Of a stretch of 5,530 bases of DNA, positions 1 through 5,530 are shown piece after piece. A program made the position numbers and the translations under genes. A model generated the notes under the pieces. The model was not told where the DNA came from, searched no databases, and worked only from the letters and a program-made list of their open reading frames with translations. The first letter of the stretch is position 1. Each line of letters starts with the position of its first letter. The stretch is from Desulfobulbaceae bacterium (GTDB lineage: Bacteria; Desulfobacterota; Desulfobulbia; Desulfobulbales; Desulfocapsaceae). The stretch is from NCBI GenBank assembly GCA_031256095.1, contig JAIRRG010000181.1:1-5530 (forward strand). Reading direction: 5' to 3'.

Positions 1-387
1 CCCGGCATAGCGGGTTATTTTGAGCCGGACGGGTCCGGCATCGCTGGCATGCCGATGTTTGATGAGGACGTGGACGAACGTTTCGAGGGCATAGACCCCT
101 CGATATACACCTCCCTGCGCAAGAGAGATGTCACGATAGATGGCCGTCCCGGCCAGGAACTGTGCCGGGTGGCCACGGAAGAGGGCCGGCGCGTGTATAA
201 GTTTAGGCTGAAGGTCCCGAGCCCGGGAAGGGACCTGGCCCGGCCTCAACTGGATTTCGAAATATATTCCATCTTCGATGAGGATGGTACGCATGATTAC
301 GGCAACGGCTTTGCCTCTGATGCCGAGGCCATAGAGGTGTGGAACGCCATCCGTGATTCCATCCGCCTGCGGCCAGGGGCGGTGTGA
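1..387 (+). CDS. Tli4-like T6SS immunity protein, C-terminal part (partial, 5' end outside window)
   Basis: The frame is open from base 1 with no convincing start in the window. The ATGs at 49 and 55 lie inside continuous coding sequence without an SD, so this is read as the last 128 residues of a longer protein. The visible order of features resembles the C-terminal domain of Tli4 proteins, which bind and neutralise Tle4-type phospholipase effectors of type VI secretion in the periplasm. These features are a basic 'SLRKRDVTIDGRPGQEL' segment (visible residues ~38-54), a predicted beta-rich middle with 'RPQLDFEIYS' (~81-90), and a closing helix 'EAIEVWNAIRDSIRLRPG' (~109-126). That ending is the part I recognise best. 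The N-terminal half and any signal peptide or lipobox would lie upstream. The frame ends by overlapping the hslO 5' region. The family call rests on pattern memory, not a search. If it is wrong, this is a hypothetical protein of unknown role. Confidence 0.55.
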   Translation, partial: PGIAGYFEPDGSGIAGMPMFDEDVDERFEGIDPSIYTSLRKRDVTIDGRPGQELCRVATEEGRRVYKFRLKVPSPGRDLARPQLDFEIYSIFDEDGTHDYGNGFASDAEAIEVWNAIRDSIRLRPGAV

Positions 388-390
388 GGA
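386..390 (+). promoter_or_regulatory. Ribosome-binding site that decides the hslO start
   Basis: GAGGA lies 8 nt before the ATG at 399 and partly inside the TGA stop (385-387) of the upstream gene. An in-frame GTG at 384 is also possible, but it has only an AGGGG at 375-379 placed 4 nt away and would add five residues without family support. The ATG is preferred. The overlap of SD and stop codon suggests translational coupling. Confidence 0.6.
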
Positions 391-398
391 CAAGACAC

Positions 399-1295
399 AT
401 GTCCGCCTTGCCCGATTCCCTGAGCCGTGTCATCGCCGATGACGGCGGTTTTTTTGCCCTGGCCTGCGTGGTCAGTGACGCCGCCAGCGAAGCCTCGCGC
501 CGTCATGATTGCGGGCCGCTGGCGGCTATTGCCCTGGGCCGCGCCTTGACCGGCGCCGTTCTGCTTGCGGCCTTGCTCAAAGATGGCCAGTCGGTGCAAC
601 TGAAATTTGAAGGAAACGGCCCGCTCGGCAAAATTATCGCTGAAGCCGGTTACGATGGCTGGCTGCGCGGCTATGTCGCCGAACCACGCGCCGAAGCGCC
701 ACTTGTCGCTGGCCGTCTCAGCGTCGCCCAGGGGCTGGGCCGCGCCGGATTTCTCACCGTGAAGAAATTCATCGGCCTGCCGCAAGCCTATCAAGGTATG
801 GTACAGTTGCGCACGAGTGAAATTGGCGAGGATATCGCCTGGTATCTCCTGGAATCCGAACAGAAACCATCCTATGTCGCCCTAACCGCCCTGGCCCTTG
901 CCGCTGGCCAGGTTCCCGCCGCTGGCTTGCTCATCCAGCCCTTGCCCGGCGCTGGCGAAGCATCGCTGGCTGCTATCGAAAAGGCGCTGGCCGCCTTGCC
1001 GCCCTTGTCCTCCTTTTTGACGGAAAAGGTGACCAGCGAGACGATTGCCGCGAGACTATGCCAAAACATCGCCCACCACGCCACGGCCAGCCGCTCCTTG
1101 CGCTATGAGTGCGGCTGCTCTGTGGAAAAAATGCGGGCGGCGCTCGCCACTCTCGGCGCCGCGCAGTTGCAAGAAATTCTGGCGGAAAAGGGGGGCGTGG
1201 AAGTACATTGTGAGTTTTGCCGGAGAAGCTATCTCTTTTCGGCGCCGGAATTGCGGCAACTGATTGACGCCGCGGGCGCCGGCCAGTTTTCCTAA
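399..1295 (+). CDS. hslO: Hsp33 redox-regulated molecular chaperone
   Basis: Hsp33 is a cytoplasmic holdase. It is inactive when its four cysteines bind zinc, and is switched on when oxidants form disulfides and the C-terminal region unfolds. The 298-residue product has the usual length (~290). The N-terminal core carries family blocks 'ALGRALTGAVLLAALLKDG' (~45-63), 'KFEGNGPLGKIIAEA' (~69-83), 'GRAGFLTVKK' (~114-123) and 'YLLESEQKPS' (~149-158). The redox/zinc centre is intact: C238-x-C240, then 30 residues, then C271-x-x-C274, which fits the CxC-x(27-32)-CxxC signature. The start at 399 is chosen for its SD; a GTG at 384 would give 303 residues. The short N-terminus and 'LLKDGQ..LKFEGNGP' wording resemble Desulfuromonas/Geobacter and Firmicutes Hsp33 more than the E. 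coli protein. It follows the immunity-like gene with overlap and is probably in the same transcript. Confidence in the identity is very high. Confidence 0.96.
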   Translation: MSALPDSLSRVIADDGGFFALACVVSDAASEASRRHDCGPLAAIALGRALTGAVLLAALLKDGQSVQLKFEGNGPLGKIIAEAGYDGWLRGYVAEPRAEAPLVAGRLSVAQGLGRAGFLTVKKFIGLPQAYQGMVQLRTSEIGEDIAWYLLESEQKPSYVALTALALAAGQVPAAGLLIQPLPGAGEASLAAIEKALAALPPLSSFLTEKVTSETIAARLCQNIAHHATASRSLRYECGCSVEKMRAALATLGAAQLQEILAEKGGVEVHCEFCRRSYLFSAPELRQLIDAAGAGQFS

Positions 1296-1384
1296 CTAGT
1301 AGCAATGCCAAATATCGGCTGGATGCCCGATGCCGGTAATTGACGCCATGGCGATGACGACGCTTCATGGGCGTGAGAATCCAT
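1292..1384 (-). CDS. Possible 30-residue small protein or truncated gene start, unrecognised
   Basis: On the minus strand an ATG at 1384 opens a 30-codon frame ending in TAG at 1292-1294, touching the hslO stop codon from the other side. The reason to take it seriously is the ribosome-binding site, GGGAGGAG on the minus strand at 1391-1398, ending 6 nt before the ATG, stronger than that of most genes here. The peptide begins MDSHAHEASSS and ends IFGIATS. It has no cysteine, no obvious membrane helix and no family motif I recognise. It could be a small protein, a leader peptide, the stub of a longer gene whose remainder was lost, or chance. No good promoter is visible in the ~70 bp between it and the divergent antiporter gene. 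Confidence 0.28.
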   Translation of the reverse strand: MDSHAHEASSSPWRQLPASGIQPIFGIATS

Positions 1385-1390
1385 TGCTAA

Positions 1391-1398
1391 CTCCTCCC
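1391..1398 (-). promoter_or_regulatory. Strong Shine-Dalgarno for the 30-codon minus-strand ORF
   Basis: The plus-strand CTCCTCCC reads GGGAGGAG on the minus strand, a near-ideal anti-16S match 6 nt upstream of the ATG at 1384. It is the only strong evidence that the small ORF is translated. Confidence 0.35.
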
Positions 1399-1445
1399 GC
1401 CCATTGACAGACTTATTAACCAAACCTTCGTCGTCGTTGCCTGAC

Positions 1446-1450
1446 AGGAA
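1446..1450 (+). promoter_or_regulatory. Ribosome-binding site of the CPA2 antiporter gene
   Basis: AGGAA lies 5 nt before the ATG at 1456, supporting that start. The first residues already enter the first membrane helix, as usual for the family. No convincing promoter was found in the 160-bp gap after hslO, so read-through from hslO remains possible. Confidence 0.55.
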
Positions 1451-1455
1451 ACCCC

Positions 1456-3156
1456 ATGGGAATCGCCTCCGATATTGCCATAATTGTTGTCGCCGCCCTG
1501 CTCGGCGGCATGATTGCTCAACGGCTGAAACAGCCACTGATTCTCGGTTATATCCTGGCCGGGATCGTCGTCGGCCCACATACCGGCGGCTTCACCGTCG
1601 AGAGTGTTCACGATATTGAACTGTTGGCCGAAATCGGCGTCGCCCTGTTGCTGTTCGCGCTGGGACTAGAATTTTCCCTCCACTCGTTGCGGCCGGTACG
1701 CGGCGTTGCCCTGTTCGGCACGCCGGTTCAGATGGCTTTGACCATTATCTTTGGCTACGGCGCCGGGCGCTGGCTCGGTTACGACGCGGTGGGTTCGTTA
1801 TGGATCGGCTCGCTCATTTCTCTGTCCAGCACCATGGTCATCTTGAAAACACTGATGACCCGCGGCCTGATGGGCACGCTGTCGAGCCGCGTCATGATCG
1901 GGATGCTGATTGTCCAGGACCTGGCCGTCATCCCTTTGATGATCGTCCTGCCGCAGTTCAGCGACCCGAAGGCTGGGCTGCCGCTGGTCGCCTGGGCGGC
2001 CCTGAAGGCCCTGGCTTTTCTCACTTTGATGATTGCCGTTGGCGTGCGGGTGATTCCGGGCCTGCTCGTCTATATCAGCCGCTGGAATTCGCGGGAACTG
2101 TTCCTTTTGTCGGTGACGGCCATTGGCCTGGGCGTTGGTTACATTACCTATCTGTTCGGCCTGTCCTTTGCCTTCGGCGCTTTCGTTGCCGGTATGGTGC
2201 TGAGCGAATCCGACTACAGCCACCAGGCCCTCTCCGACATCGTGCCGCTGCGCGATATTTTCGGCCTGCTGTTCTTTGTCACCATCGGCATGTTGCTTGA
2301 CCTGAACTTTCTCTGGCGGCATATCGGTGAAATCCTGCTGCTGGTCGCCATCATCCTGATTGGCAAGGGCAGCATCTTCGCGCTGGTGGTCCGCCTTTTC
2401 GGTTACCACAACATCATCCCGCTGGCCGTGGGATTGGGTTTGTCCCAAGTTGGCGAATTTTCCTTCGTGCTGGCCAGAGTCGGTTTGAGCAGCAATTCGA
2501 TTTCGCCTGACCTCTATTCCCTGATGCTCAATACCACCATCTTCACGATGCTGATCACGCCGCCCTTGTCCGCCCTGACCACACCGCTCTATGCGCTGAG
2601 GAAAAAGTGGTTTCGCCACGAGCCGCTCGACACCATCAATCTCCCCGATACCGGGCTGAGCGGCCACGTGATTATCGCCGGCGGCGGCCAGACTGGCAAG
2701 TATGTCGCCCAAGTTCTGATTGCCCGCGGTGTGCCGGTGGTGGTGATTGACCACAACAATCAGCAGATGACCGAGGCGCGGAAGGCTGGCATCCCGCTGG
2801 TTTTCGGCGACGCCGATAAACATTTAGTGTTGGAAGCGGCGGGCACCGAGCGTGCCAAGATGCTCATCATCACCATCCCGACCTTGATGACGGTCAAGGC
2901 GATTGTTGAACAGGCCCTGCGCCTTAACCCGAGTCTCTATATCGTCGCCCGCTCCGGTGGCCGGGAGCAGATGCGCATACTGCGCGACATCGGCGTCCAT
3001 GACCTGGTACAGCCAGAATTTGAGGCCGGGTTGGAAATCACCCGCCAGGCCCTTCTGGCCATGGGCGTTGATGACAGCGAAATTAGCCGCCAGGCCGATA
3101 AGGTGCGCGAGGCGCTCTACGCCCCGGTGTATGAGGCGGAAAGTGAGAGTAGGTGA
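1456..3156 (+). CDS. CPA2-family monovalent cation:proton antiporter with RCK (TrkA-N) domain, KefB/YbaL type
   Basis: This is a 566-residue inner-membrane protein of the CPA2 family, which moves K+ or Na+ against H+ and is gated by a cytosolic nucleotide-binding domain. The Na+/H+-exchanger domain spans ~5-380 with about a dozen hydrophobic segments. Landmarks are 'LLLFALGLEFSL' (64-75), 'SLSSTMVILKTL' (122-133), 'QDLAVIPL' with Q154-D155 (the ion-binding pair, Kef-like Gln-Asp rather than Asn-Asp), 'FGAFVAGMVLSES' (240-252), 'FFVTIGMLLDL' (273-283) and 'SQVGEFSFVLA' (330-340). A linker leads to the RCK domain (~403-535), with Rossmann motif G409-G-G411-Q-T-G414 and acidic D432 at the end of the second strand, so NAD(H)-type binding is plausible. 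After residue ~540 only a short charged tail remains, with no TrkA-C domain. Length resembles E. coli YbaL (558) and is shorter than KefB/KefC (601/620). No KefG/KefF-type ancillary oxidoreductase is adjacent. Transported ion and regulator cannot be read from sequence. Confidence 0.93.
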   Translation: MGIASDIAIIVVAALLGGMIAQRLKQPLILGYILAGIVVGPHTGGFTVESVHDIELLAEIGVALLLFALGLEFSLHSLRPVRGVALFGTPVQMALTIIFGYGAGRWLGYDAVGSLWIGSLISLSSTMVILKTLMTRGLMGTLSSRVMIGMLIVQDLAVIPLMIVLPQFSDPKAGLPLVAWAALKALAFLTLMIAVGVRVIPGLLVYISRWNSRELFLLSVTAIGLGVGYITYLFGLSFAFGAFVAGMVLSESDYSHQALSDIVPLRDIFGLLFFVTIGMLLDLNFLWRHIGEILLLVAIILIGKGSIFALVVRLFGYHNIIPLAVGLGLSQVGEFSFVLARVGLSSNSISPDLYSLMLNTTIFTMLITPPLSALTTPLYALRKKWFRHEPLDTINLPDTGLSGHVIIAGGGQTGKYVAQVLIARGVPVVVIDHNNQQMTEARKAGIPLVFGDADKHLVLEAAGTERAKMLIITIPTLMTVKAIVEQALRLNPSLYIVARSGGREQMRILRDIGVHDLVQPEFEAGLEITRQALLAMGVDDSEISRQADKVREALYAPVYEAESESR

Positions 3157-3180
3157 AAAACGGAAGTGGCGAGAGACGCT

Positions 3181-3231
3181 CCCGGATTTTCCACCGCAGC
3201 TGTAAGATGGCAAAATACCGGGAATGCTTTT
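3181..3231 (+). terminator. Bulged hairpin 25 bp after the antiporter stop, candidate terminator
   Basis: The arms 3181-3192 (CCCGGATTTTCC) and 3209-3222 (GGCAAAATACCGGG) pair over 12 bp with two single-base bulges on the 3' side (3211 and 3217) and a 16-nt loop. A short T run (3228-3231) follows after a 5-nt gap. The position just beyond the antiporter stop suits a transcript end. The weak, displaced T-tract and large loop make it less than a classic intrinsic terminator; it could instead protect the mRNA 3' end. Confidence 0.35.
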
Positions 3232-3278
3232 CACTATCACCGGAACAAGAGGGCGAGCCGACCTCTGTAGTGGCATCA

Positions 3279-3285
3279 AAAGGAG
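3279..3285 (+). promoter_or_regulatory. Ribosome-binding site of the truncated thioesterase
   Basis: AAAGGAG (3279 AA-AGGAG to 3285) lies 6 nt before the ATG at 3292. Such a well-placed SD shows that a real gene start survives here even though the gene body is missing. Confidence 0.5.
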
Positions 3286-3291
3286 ACAAAG

Positions 3292-3492
3292 ATGCGCGAT
3301 ATTTTACGGCCCGGCATGTCCGAAACCATCGAGTTCGACATTCCGTGGGAAAAAACAGTACCCTTCTTCTCCCGCCATCAGCGGTCGAGTACCACCTTGC
3401 CTTCCTTGACGATCATGACGCTGCATGGCGACTTGTCGATTAGCCCCTTAGCCGCTGAACTTTCCAGCAGCCGCCGCAGCCCGGAGACATAA
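3292..3492 (+). pseudogene. 5' remnant of a FlK-like hotdog thioesterase (about 29 codons), fused to antisense of usp
   Basis: An ATG with an ideal SD opens a 66-codon frame. Its first ~29 residues, MRDILRPGMSETIEFDIPWE followed by KTVPFFSRH, match the usual opening of small FlK-like acyl-CoA thioesterases (family pattern roughly M+-LKPG--+-F-V---+TVP-LYPE). The family protein is ~130-140 residues and its catalytic Thr, Glu and His lie beyond this segment, so the remnant cannot be active. The resemblance stops at ~3377, and the stop codon of the convergent usp gene begins at 3378. The remaining 38 codons merely read the antisense of usp and do not look like protein. The simplest reading is a deletion or rearrangement that joined the 5' end of a thioesterase gene to the 3' end of usp. 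A genuine 66-residue small protein is possible but less likely. Confidence 0.5.
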
Positions 3493-3827
3493 CGATGGCC
3501 CGTGACCACCAGGTCGGCGTTGATCCGCTCGGCCAGAAGGGCGATCTGCTCGATAACCGCGCCTTTCAAAAAATGGCATTTTGACAGGACGCCCCATTCA
3601 CTAAGCTGTTGCTGCGCCTCTTGCAGCAGCTTTTTGCTTTCCGCCTCGAGAGATTCAAAAATTTCCGGAACCGGCTCAGGCACCCTCGCCTCCCAAAGCT
3701 GATTGAGGTCAAAGACAGAAACCAGGTGCAGATCGGCGCCGAAATGGCGGGTCATTTCGGCGGCATGGCGGAGGACGGCCTGTTTTTGGTCGGATGCGTC
3801 AACAGCGACAAGAATTATTTCTAACAT
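3378..3827 (-). CDS. Universal stress protein family (UspA-like)
   Basis: This is a 149-residue cytoplasmic single-Usp-domain protein of standard length. Proteins of this family help cells survive starvation, oxidants and respiratory arrest, often through ATP binding or dimer contacts. The start 'MLEIILVAVDASDQ' contains the beta1 strand and the nucleotide-site aspartate (D10). The C-terminal part 'LVVTGHRYVSGLRRLLESSA' (106-125) followed by 'CSVMIV' (135-140) is the usual Usp ending. The ATP loop G-x2-G-x9-G-[ST] is altered: G110 and S124 are kept, but Tyr113 and Ser123 stand where two glycines are expected. It may therefore be a non-ATP-binding UspA-like member. It begins 62 bp after the exporter gene on the same strand and could be co-transcribed with it. 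The protein ends at a normal family position, so the junction with the thioesterase remnant did not damage it. Confidence 0.93.
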   Translation of the reverse strand: MLEIILVAVDASDQKQAVLRHAAEMTRHFGADLHLVSVFDLNQLWEARVPEPVPEIFESLEAESKKLLQEAQQQLSEWGVLSKCHFLKGAVIEQIALLAERINADLVVTGHRYVSGLRRLLESSAAKGLIDKSPCSVMIVKEGKVVLDR

Positions 3828-3832
3828 CGGCG

Positions 3833-3840
3833 ATCACCTC
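3833..3840 (-). promoter_or_regulatory. Near-perfect ribosome-binding site of usp
   Basis: On the minus strand GAGGTGAT ends 5 nt before the ATG at 3827; its AGGTGAT part matches the anti-SD end of 16S rRNA. It fixes the usp start and predicts high translation independent of the upstream exporter gene. Confidence 0.6.
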
Positions 3841-3889
3841 TTTACATATTTACAGTTAGGTAGCTGTCTCATTTGCATGAACCATTGTA

Positions 3890-5464
3890 TTAACCCGGAA
3901 GCCGTTTCGCCCGCATGTACCAAGTCGGCAAAAGGGCGACGAAAAATATCACGGCCACCAACAGGAAACTTTCCCGGAATCCCATGACATTGGCCTGGGC
4001 CGCCATCATGTTCGACAAAAAGCGGTGGGCTTCGCCAGCGGCGGTGGCTCCGGTCAGCCCGGCCCGGTGCAGCGCCGCGGCAATCAGATGCAGAGCGCTG
4101 ACCCCGGTCGAGGTTCCTGGCTGCATGGTGTTAATTTCATGCGCATAAAGAGTGGTTTGCCGTTCCAGATATACGGAGAGCATATCGACGCCAATCGCTC
4201 CTCCCAACTGGCGGATAAAATTAATCGCCCCAGCTCCGTGACTGATCAGGTACGGATCCAAAACCCTGAGAGCGCCATTATTGAGGGACGGCATAATAAA
4301 TCCCAAACCGATACGACCGAGCACGATGTAAGCGGCGAAGGTCCAGAACGCGGTATCGGTGCCGACGTCGCTCATTAGGTAATTCGAAACCGCAAACAAA
4401 ATCATCCCGAAAAAAATCAGGATATACGGCGGAAAGCGGTCGCTTAATCGCCCGGCCAAAGGGAAGACCATGCCCAAGGCGATGCCTGCGGGCATCAGGA
4501 GCAGACCGGATTCGGTCGGAGTATAGCCTTGCACGGTCTGGACAAAAAGCGGCACCAGATAGGTCGAGCCATAGACCCCTACGCCAAGAATAAAAGCGAC
4601 GGCGGAAGCGGCGACAAAACGTGAGTTATAATAGACGTCGAGAGCAAGCAATGGCGTCGCGGCCCGTCGCTCCTGCGCCACGAAAGCGCACATGGTGACT
4701 GTTGCCAGACAGAAGGACCCTATCACGAAGGTTGAATCCCAGCCCAGGCGCTGCCCATTGGACAGCCCGGCGAGAAAGGCAGCCAGACTGACCGACAACA
4801 GGATGAAACCAAACCAGTCGAAAGGGGGCCGTTTGCTGTCCCTGACCGTTGGCAAAAACAGCGAGGCCAACAAAAAACCGACAACACAGAACGGCAAACC
4901 AAGAAAAAATACATAATGCCATGAGTAGTTGTCGATGAGCATGCCGCCAGCTGTCGGGCCAAGCGCCGGAGCCAAAATGACCCCCATGCCATAAAGCCCC
5001 ATGGCGGAACCACGCCGGTTGGCCGGAAAGACCTGGAACATGGCCACCATACCCAGAGGTTGGGCCAGACCGGCGGCGGCCCCCTGAATAGTCCGGGCAA
5101 TAATCAAGGCAATGTCGTCGGTGCTGAATGCTCCGAGGAGGGAGCCGAGAGCGAAGGCGAGGAGCGATATGATGTAAGCTCCGCGGCTGCCGAATGATTT
5201 GACGGCCCAGGTGGCCGTCAGCATGGCGGCGGTCATCGAGGCGAGGAAAGCCGTTGACAGCCATTGGGCTTGATCCTGACCCATGCCAAACTCGCCCATG
5301 ATGTCGGGCATGGCCACGTTGACGATGGTGGCCGAGGCGATCATGGCGATCAGCCCAACCAGGACAGTCACGGAAACATACCACTTGTAGGCGGCGCCGT
5401 AGCGGCTGGCCAGCTCTTCAGTTGTTACCTGGGTCGAGGCGCCGTTTGATACTCTATCCATCAT
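3890..5464 (-). CDS. DHA2-family MFS multidrug exporter, EmrB/QacA-like, 14 TM segments
   Basis: This is an inner-membrane proton-driven drug or metabolite exporter of 524 residues (ATG at 5464; a TTG at 5467 would add one residue and an ATG at 5461 would remove one). A soluble N-terminal ~28 residues precedes TM1. Family marks (numbering from ATG 5464) are 'TIVNVAMPDIMGEF' (~46-59) with 'WLSTAFLA' (~68-75), motif B-like 'ARTIQGAAAGL' with R124 (~123-133), motif C 'APALGPTAGGMLIDNYSWHY' (~165-184, the drug:H+ antiporter signature) and 'AGRLSDRFPP' (~337-346) in the second half. The motif A position after TM2 is degenerate ('WAVKSFGSRG'), as is common in EmrB proteins. Length fits DHA2 (~500-530). 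There is a long hydrophilic loop before TM14 (~435-490), also typical of EmrB. No EmrA-type membrane-fusion partner or TolC lies within the window, though one could be upstream beyond 5530. No clear SD precedes the start. The substrate is unknown. Confidence 0.92.
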   Translation of the reverse strand: MMDRVSNGASTQVTTEELASRYGAAYKWYVSVTVLVGLIAMIASATIVNVAMPDIMGEFGMGQDQAQWLSTAFLASMTAAMLTATWAVKSFGSRGAYIISLLAFALGSLLGAFSTDDIALIIARTIQGAAAGLAQPLGMVAMFQVFPANRRGSAMGLYGMGVILAPALGPTAGGMLIDNYSWHYVFFLGLPFCVVGFLLASLFLPTVRDSKRPPFDWFGFILLSVSLAAFLAGLSNGQRLGWDSTFVIGSFCLATVTMCAFVAQERRAATPLLALDVYYNSRFVAASAVAFILGVGVYGSTYLVPLFVQTVQGYTPTESGLLLMPAGIALGMVFPLAGRLSDRFPPYILIFFGMILFAVSNYLMSDVGTDTAFWTFAAYIVLGRIGLGFIMPSLNNGALRVLDPYLISHGAGAINFIRQLGGAIGVDMLSVYLERQTTLYAHEINTMQPGTSTGVSALHLIAAALHRAGLTGATAAGEAHRFLSNMMAAQANVMGFRESFLLVAVIFFVALLPTWYMRAKRLPG

Positions 5465-5485
5465 CAACGATAATTGTTTTGTACC

Positions 5486-5496
5486 GATATAATATC
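5486..5496. promoter_or_regulatory. Palindrome at the predicted exporter transcription start, possible operator
   Basis: GATATAATATC is a perfect inverted repeat of 5+1+5 bases lying directly downstream of the -10 box, where a repressor (for example TetR or MarR type, often controlling DHA2 pumps) could block transcription. Partly overlapping arms AATTGTTT (5472-5479) and AAACATT (5497-5503) make a second, looser inverted repeat. AT-rich palindromes also arise by chance, and no regulator gene is in the window. Confidence 0.25.
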
Positions 5497-5500
5497 AAAC

Positions 5501-5528
5501 ATTATACGCTTAATGCCATTCTCGTAAA
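5501..5528 (-). promoter_or_regulatory. Sigma70-like promoter of the MFS exporter gene
   Basis: On the minus strand a perfect -10 TATAAT (5501-5506) is preceded, with a 16-nt spacer, by TTTACG (5523-5528; 4 of 6 match to TTGACA). The start of transcription would fall near 5494, leaving a ~30-nt leader before the ATG. The region is AT-rich, unlike the flanking genes. Confidence 0.5.
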
Positions 5529-5530
5529 CA

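Noticed and set aside
297..794. 165-codon minus-strand frame across the start of hslO
   Set aside because: It is antisense to two well-supported plus-strand genes and has no recognisable domain or SD.
1344..1353. Palindrome CGCCATGGCG in the hslO-antiporter gap
   Set aside because: It is a short, GC-rich and isolated palindrome with no T-tract, and it can occur by chance, so it does not make a terminator or a clear operator.
1404..1409. TTGACA, a perfect -35 box upstream of the antiporter
   Set aside because: At 15-19 nt downstream there is only TTCGTC-like sequence and no usable -10 box.
1798..2823. 341-codon open frame on the minus strand inside the antiporter gene
   Set aside because: It is rich in His, Gln, Asp and Arg and has no family motif, as expected for the antisense shadow of a GC-rich membrane-protein gene. 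The plus-strand frame carries all CPA2 motifs.
3248..3266. Small hairpin AGAGG/CCTCT with a 9-nt loop before the thioesterase remnant
   Set aside because: It has only five base pairs and is not followed by a T run, so it is too weak to call as a terminator or riboregulator.
3153..3443. 96-codon plus-strand frame starting with a GTG overlapping the antiporter stop
   Set aside because: The GTGA overlap looks like coupling, but the frame runs through the hairpin, the thioesterase SD and the antisense of usp. It has no family resemblance and an unprotein-like composition.
4626..5384. 252-codon frame on the minus strand overlapping the exporter in another frame
   Set aside because: It has a His/Arg/Gly-rich, low-order composition and no motif, whereas the main frame has clear DHA2 motifs throughout.
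1..5530. Search for CRISPR arrays, tRNA/rRNA genes, IS ends or long direct repeats
   Set aside because: No regularly spaced repeats, tRNA-like cloverleaf, rRNA segment or transposase-like frame was seen on either strand.

Overview
The window carries five recognisable protein-coding regions, one of them cut by the left edge, plus one gene remnant and one small uncertain ORF. The coding DNA is GC-rich by eye and is typical of a Gram-negative bacterium. The Hsp33 copy has a short N-terminus of the kind I associate with Desulfuromonas/Geobacter-like bacteria and Firmicutes rather than E. coli. The T6SS-immunity-like protein at the left edge and the DHA2 exporter point to a diderm proteobacterium in the broad sense (Pseudomonadota or Desulfobacterota). 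I cannot name a genus.

Left part, + strand (1-1295): the C-terminal part of a protein resembling the Tli4 family of T6SS lipase-immunity proteins runs into hslO (Hsp33, redox-activated holdase chaperone). The hslO ribosome-binding site lies on the stop codon of the upstream gene, so the two are very likely co-transcribed. Middle part: a 160-bp gap follows, holding a possible 30-codon minus-strand ORF with a very strong Shine-Dalgarno (SD). Then comes a complete CPA2 cation:proton antiporter with a C-terminal RCK/TrkA-N nucleotide-binding domain (KefB/YbaL type, 1456-3156). A bulged hairpin just after it may be its 3' end.

Right part, mostly - strand: the gap at 3157-3377 holds the first ~29 codons of what looks like a FlK-like (hotdog) thioesterase, with an excellent SD. 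It is cut off exactly where the 3' end of a convergent universal-stress-protein gene begins. That usp gene (3378-3827) sits 62 bp downstream of a 14-TM DHA2/EmrB-like MFS exporter (3890-5464), which has a good sigma70-like promoter and a small palindrome at its 5' side.

The common theme is stress and defence: oxidative protein unfolding (Hsp33), ion/pH homeostasis (antiporter), universal stress protein, drug efflux and protection against T6SS lipases. This is an accessory-looking assembly of individually ordinary genes. I do not see a clear new multi-gene system. The items most worth a second look are the truncated thioesterase at the usp junction, the small ORF beside hslO, the immunity-protein fragment coupled to hslO, and the altered nucleotide-binding loop of the Usp.
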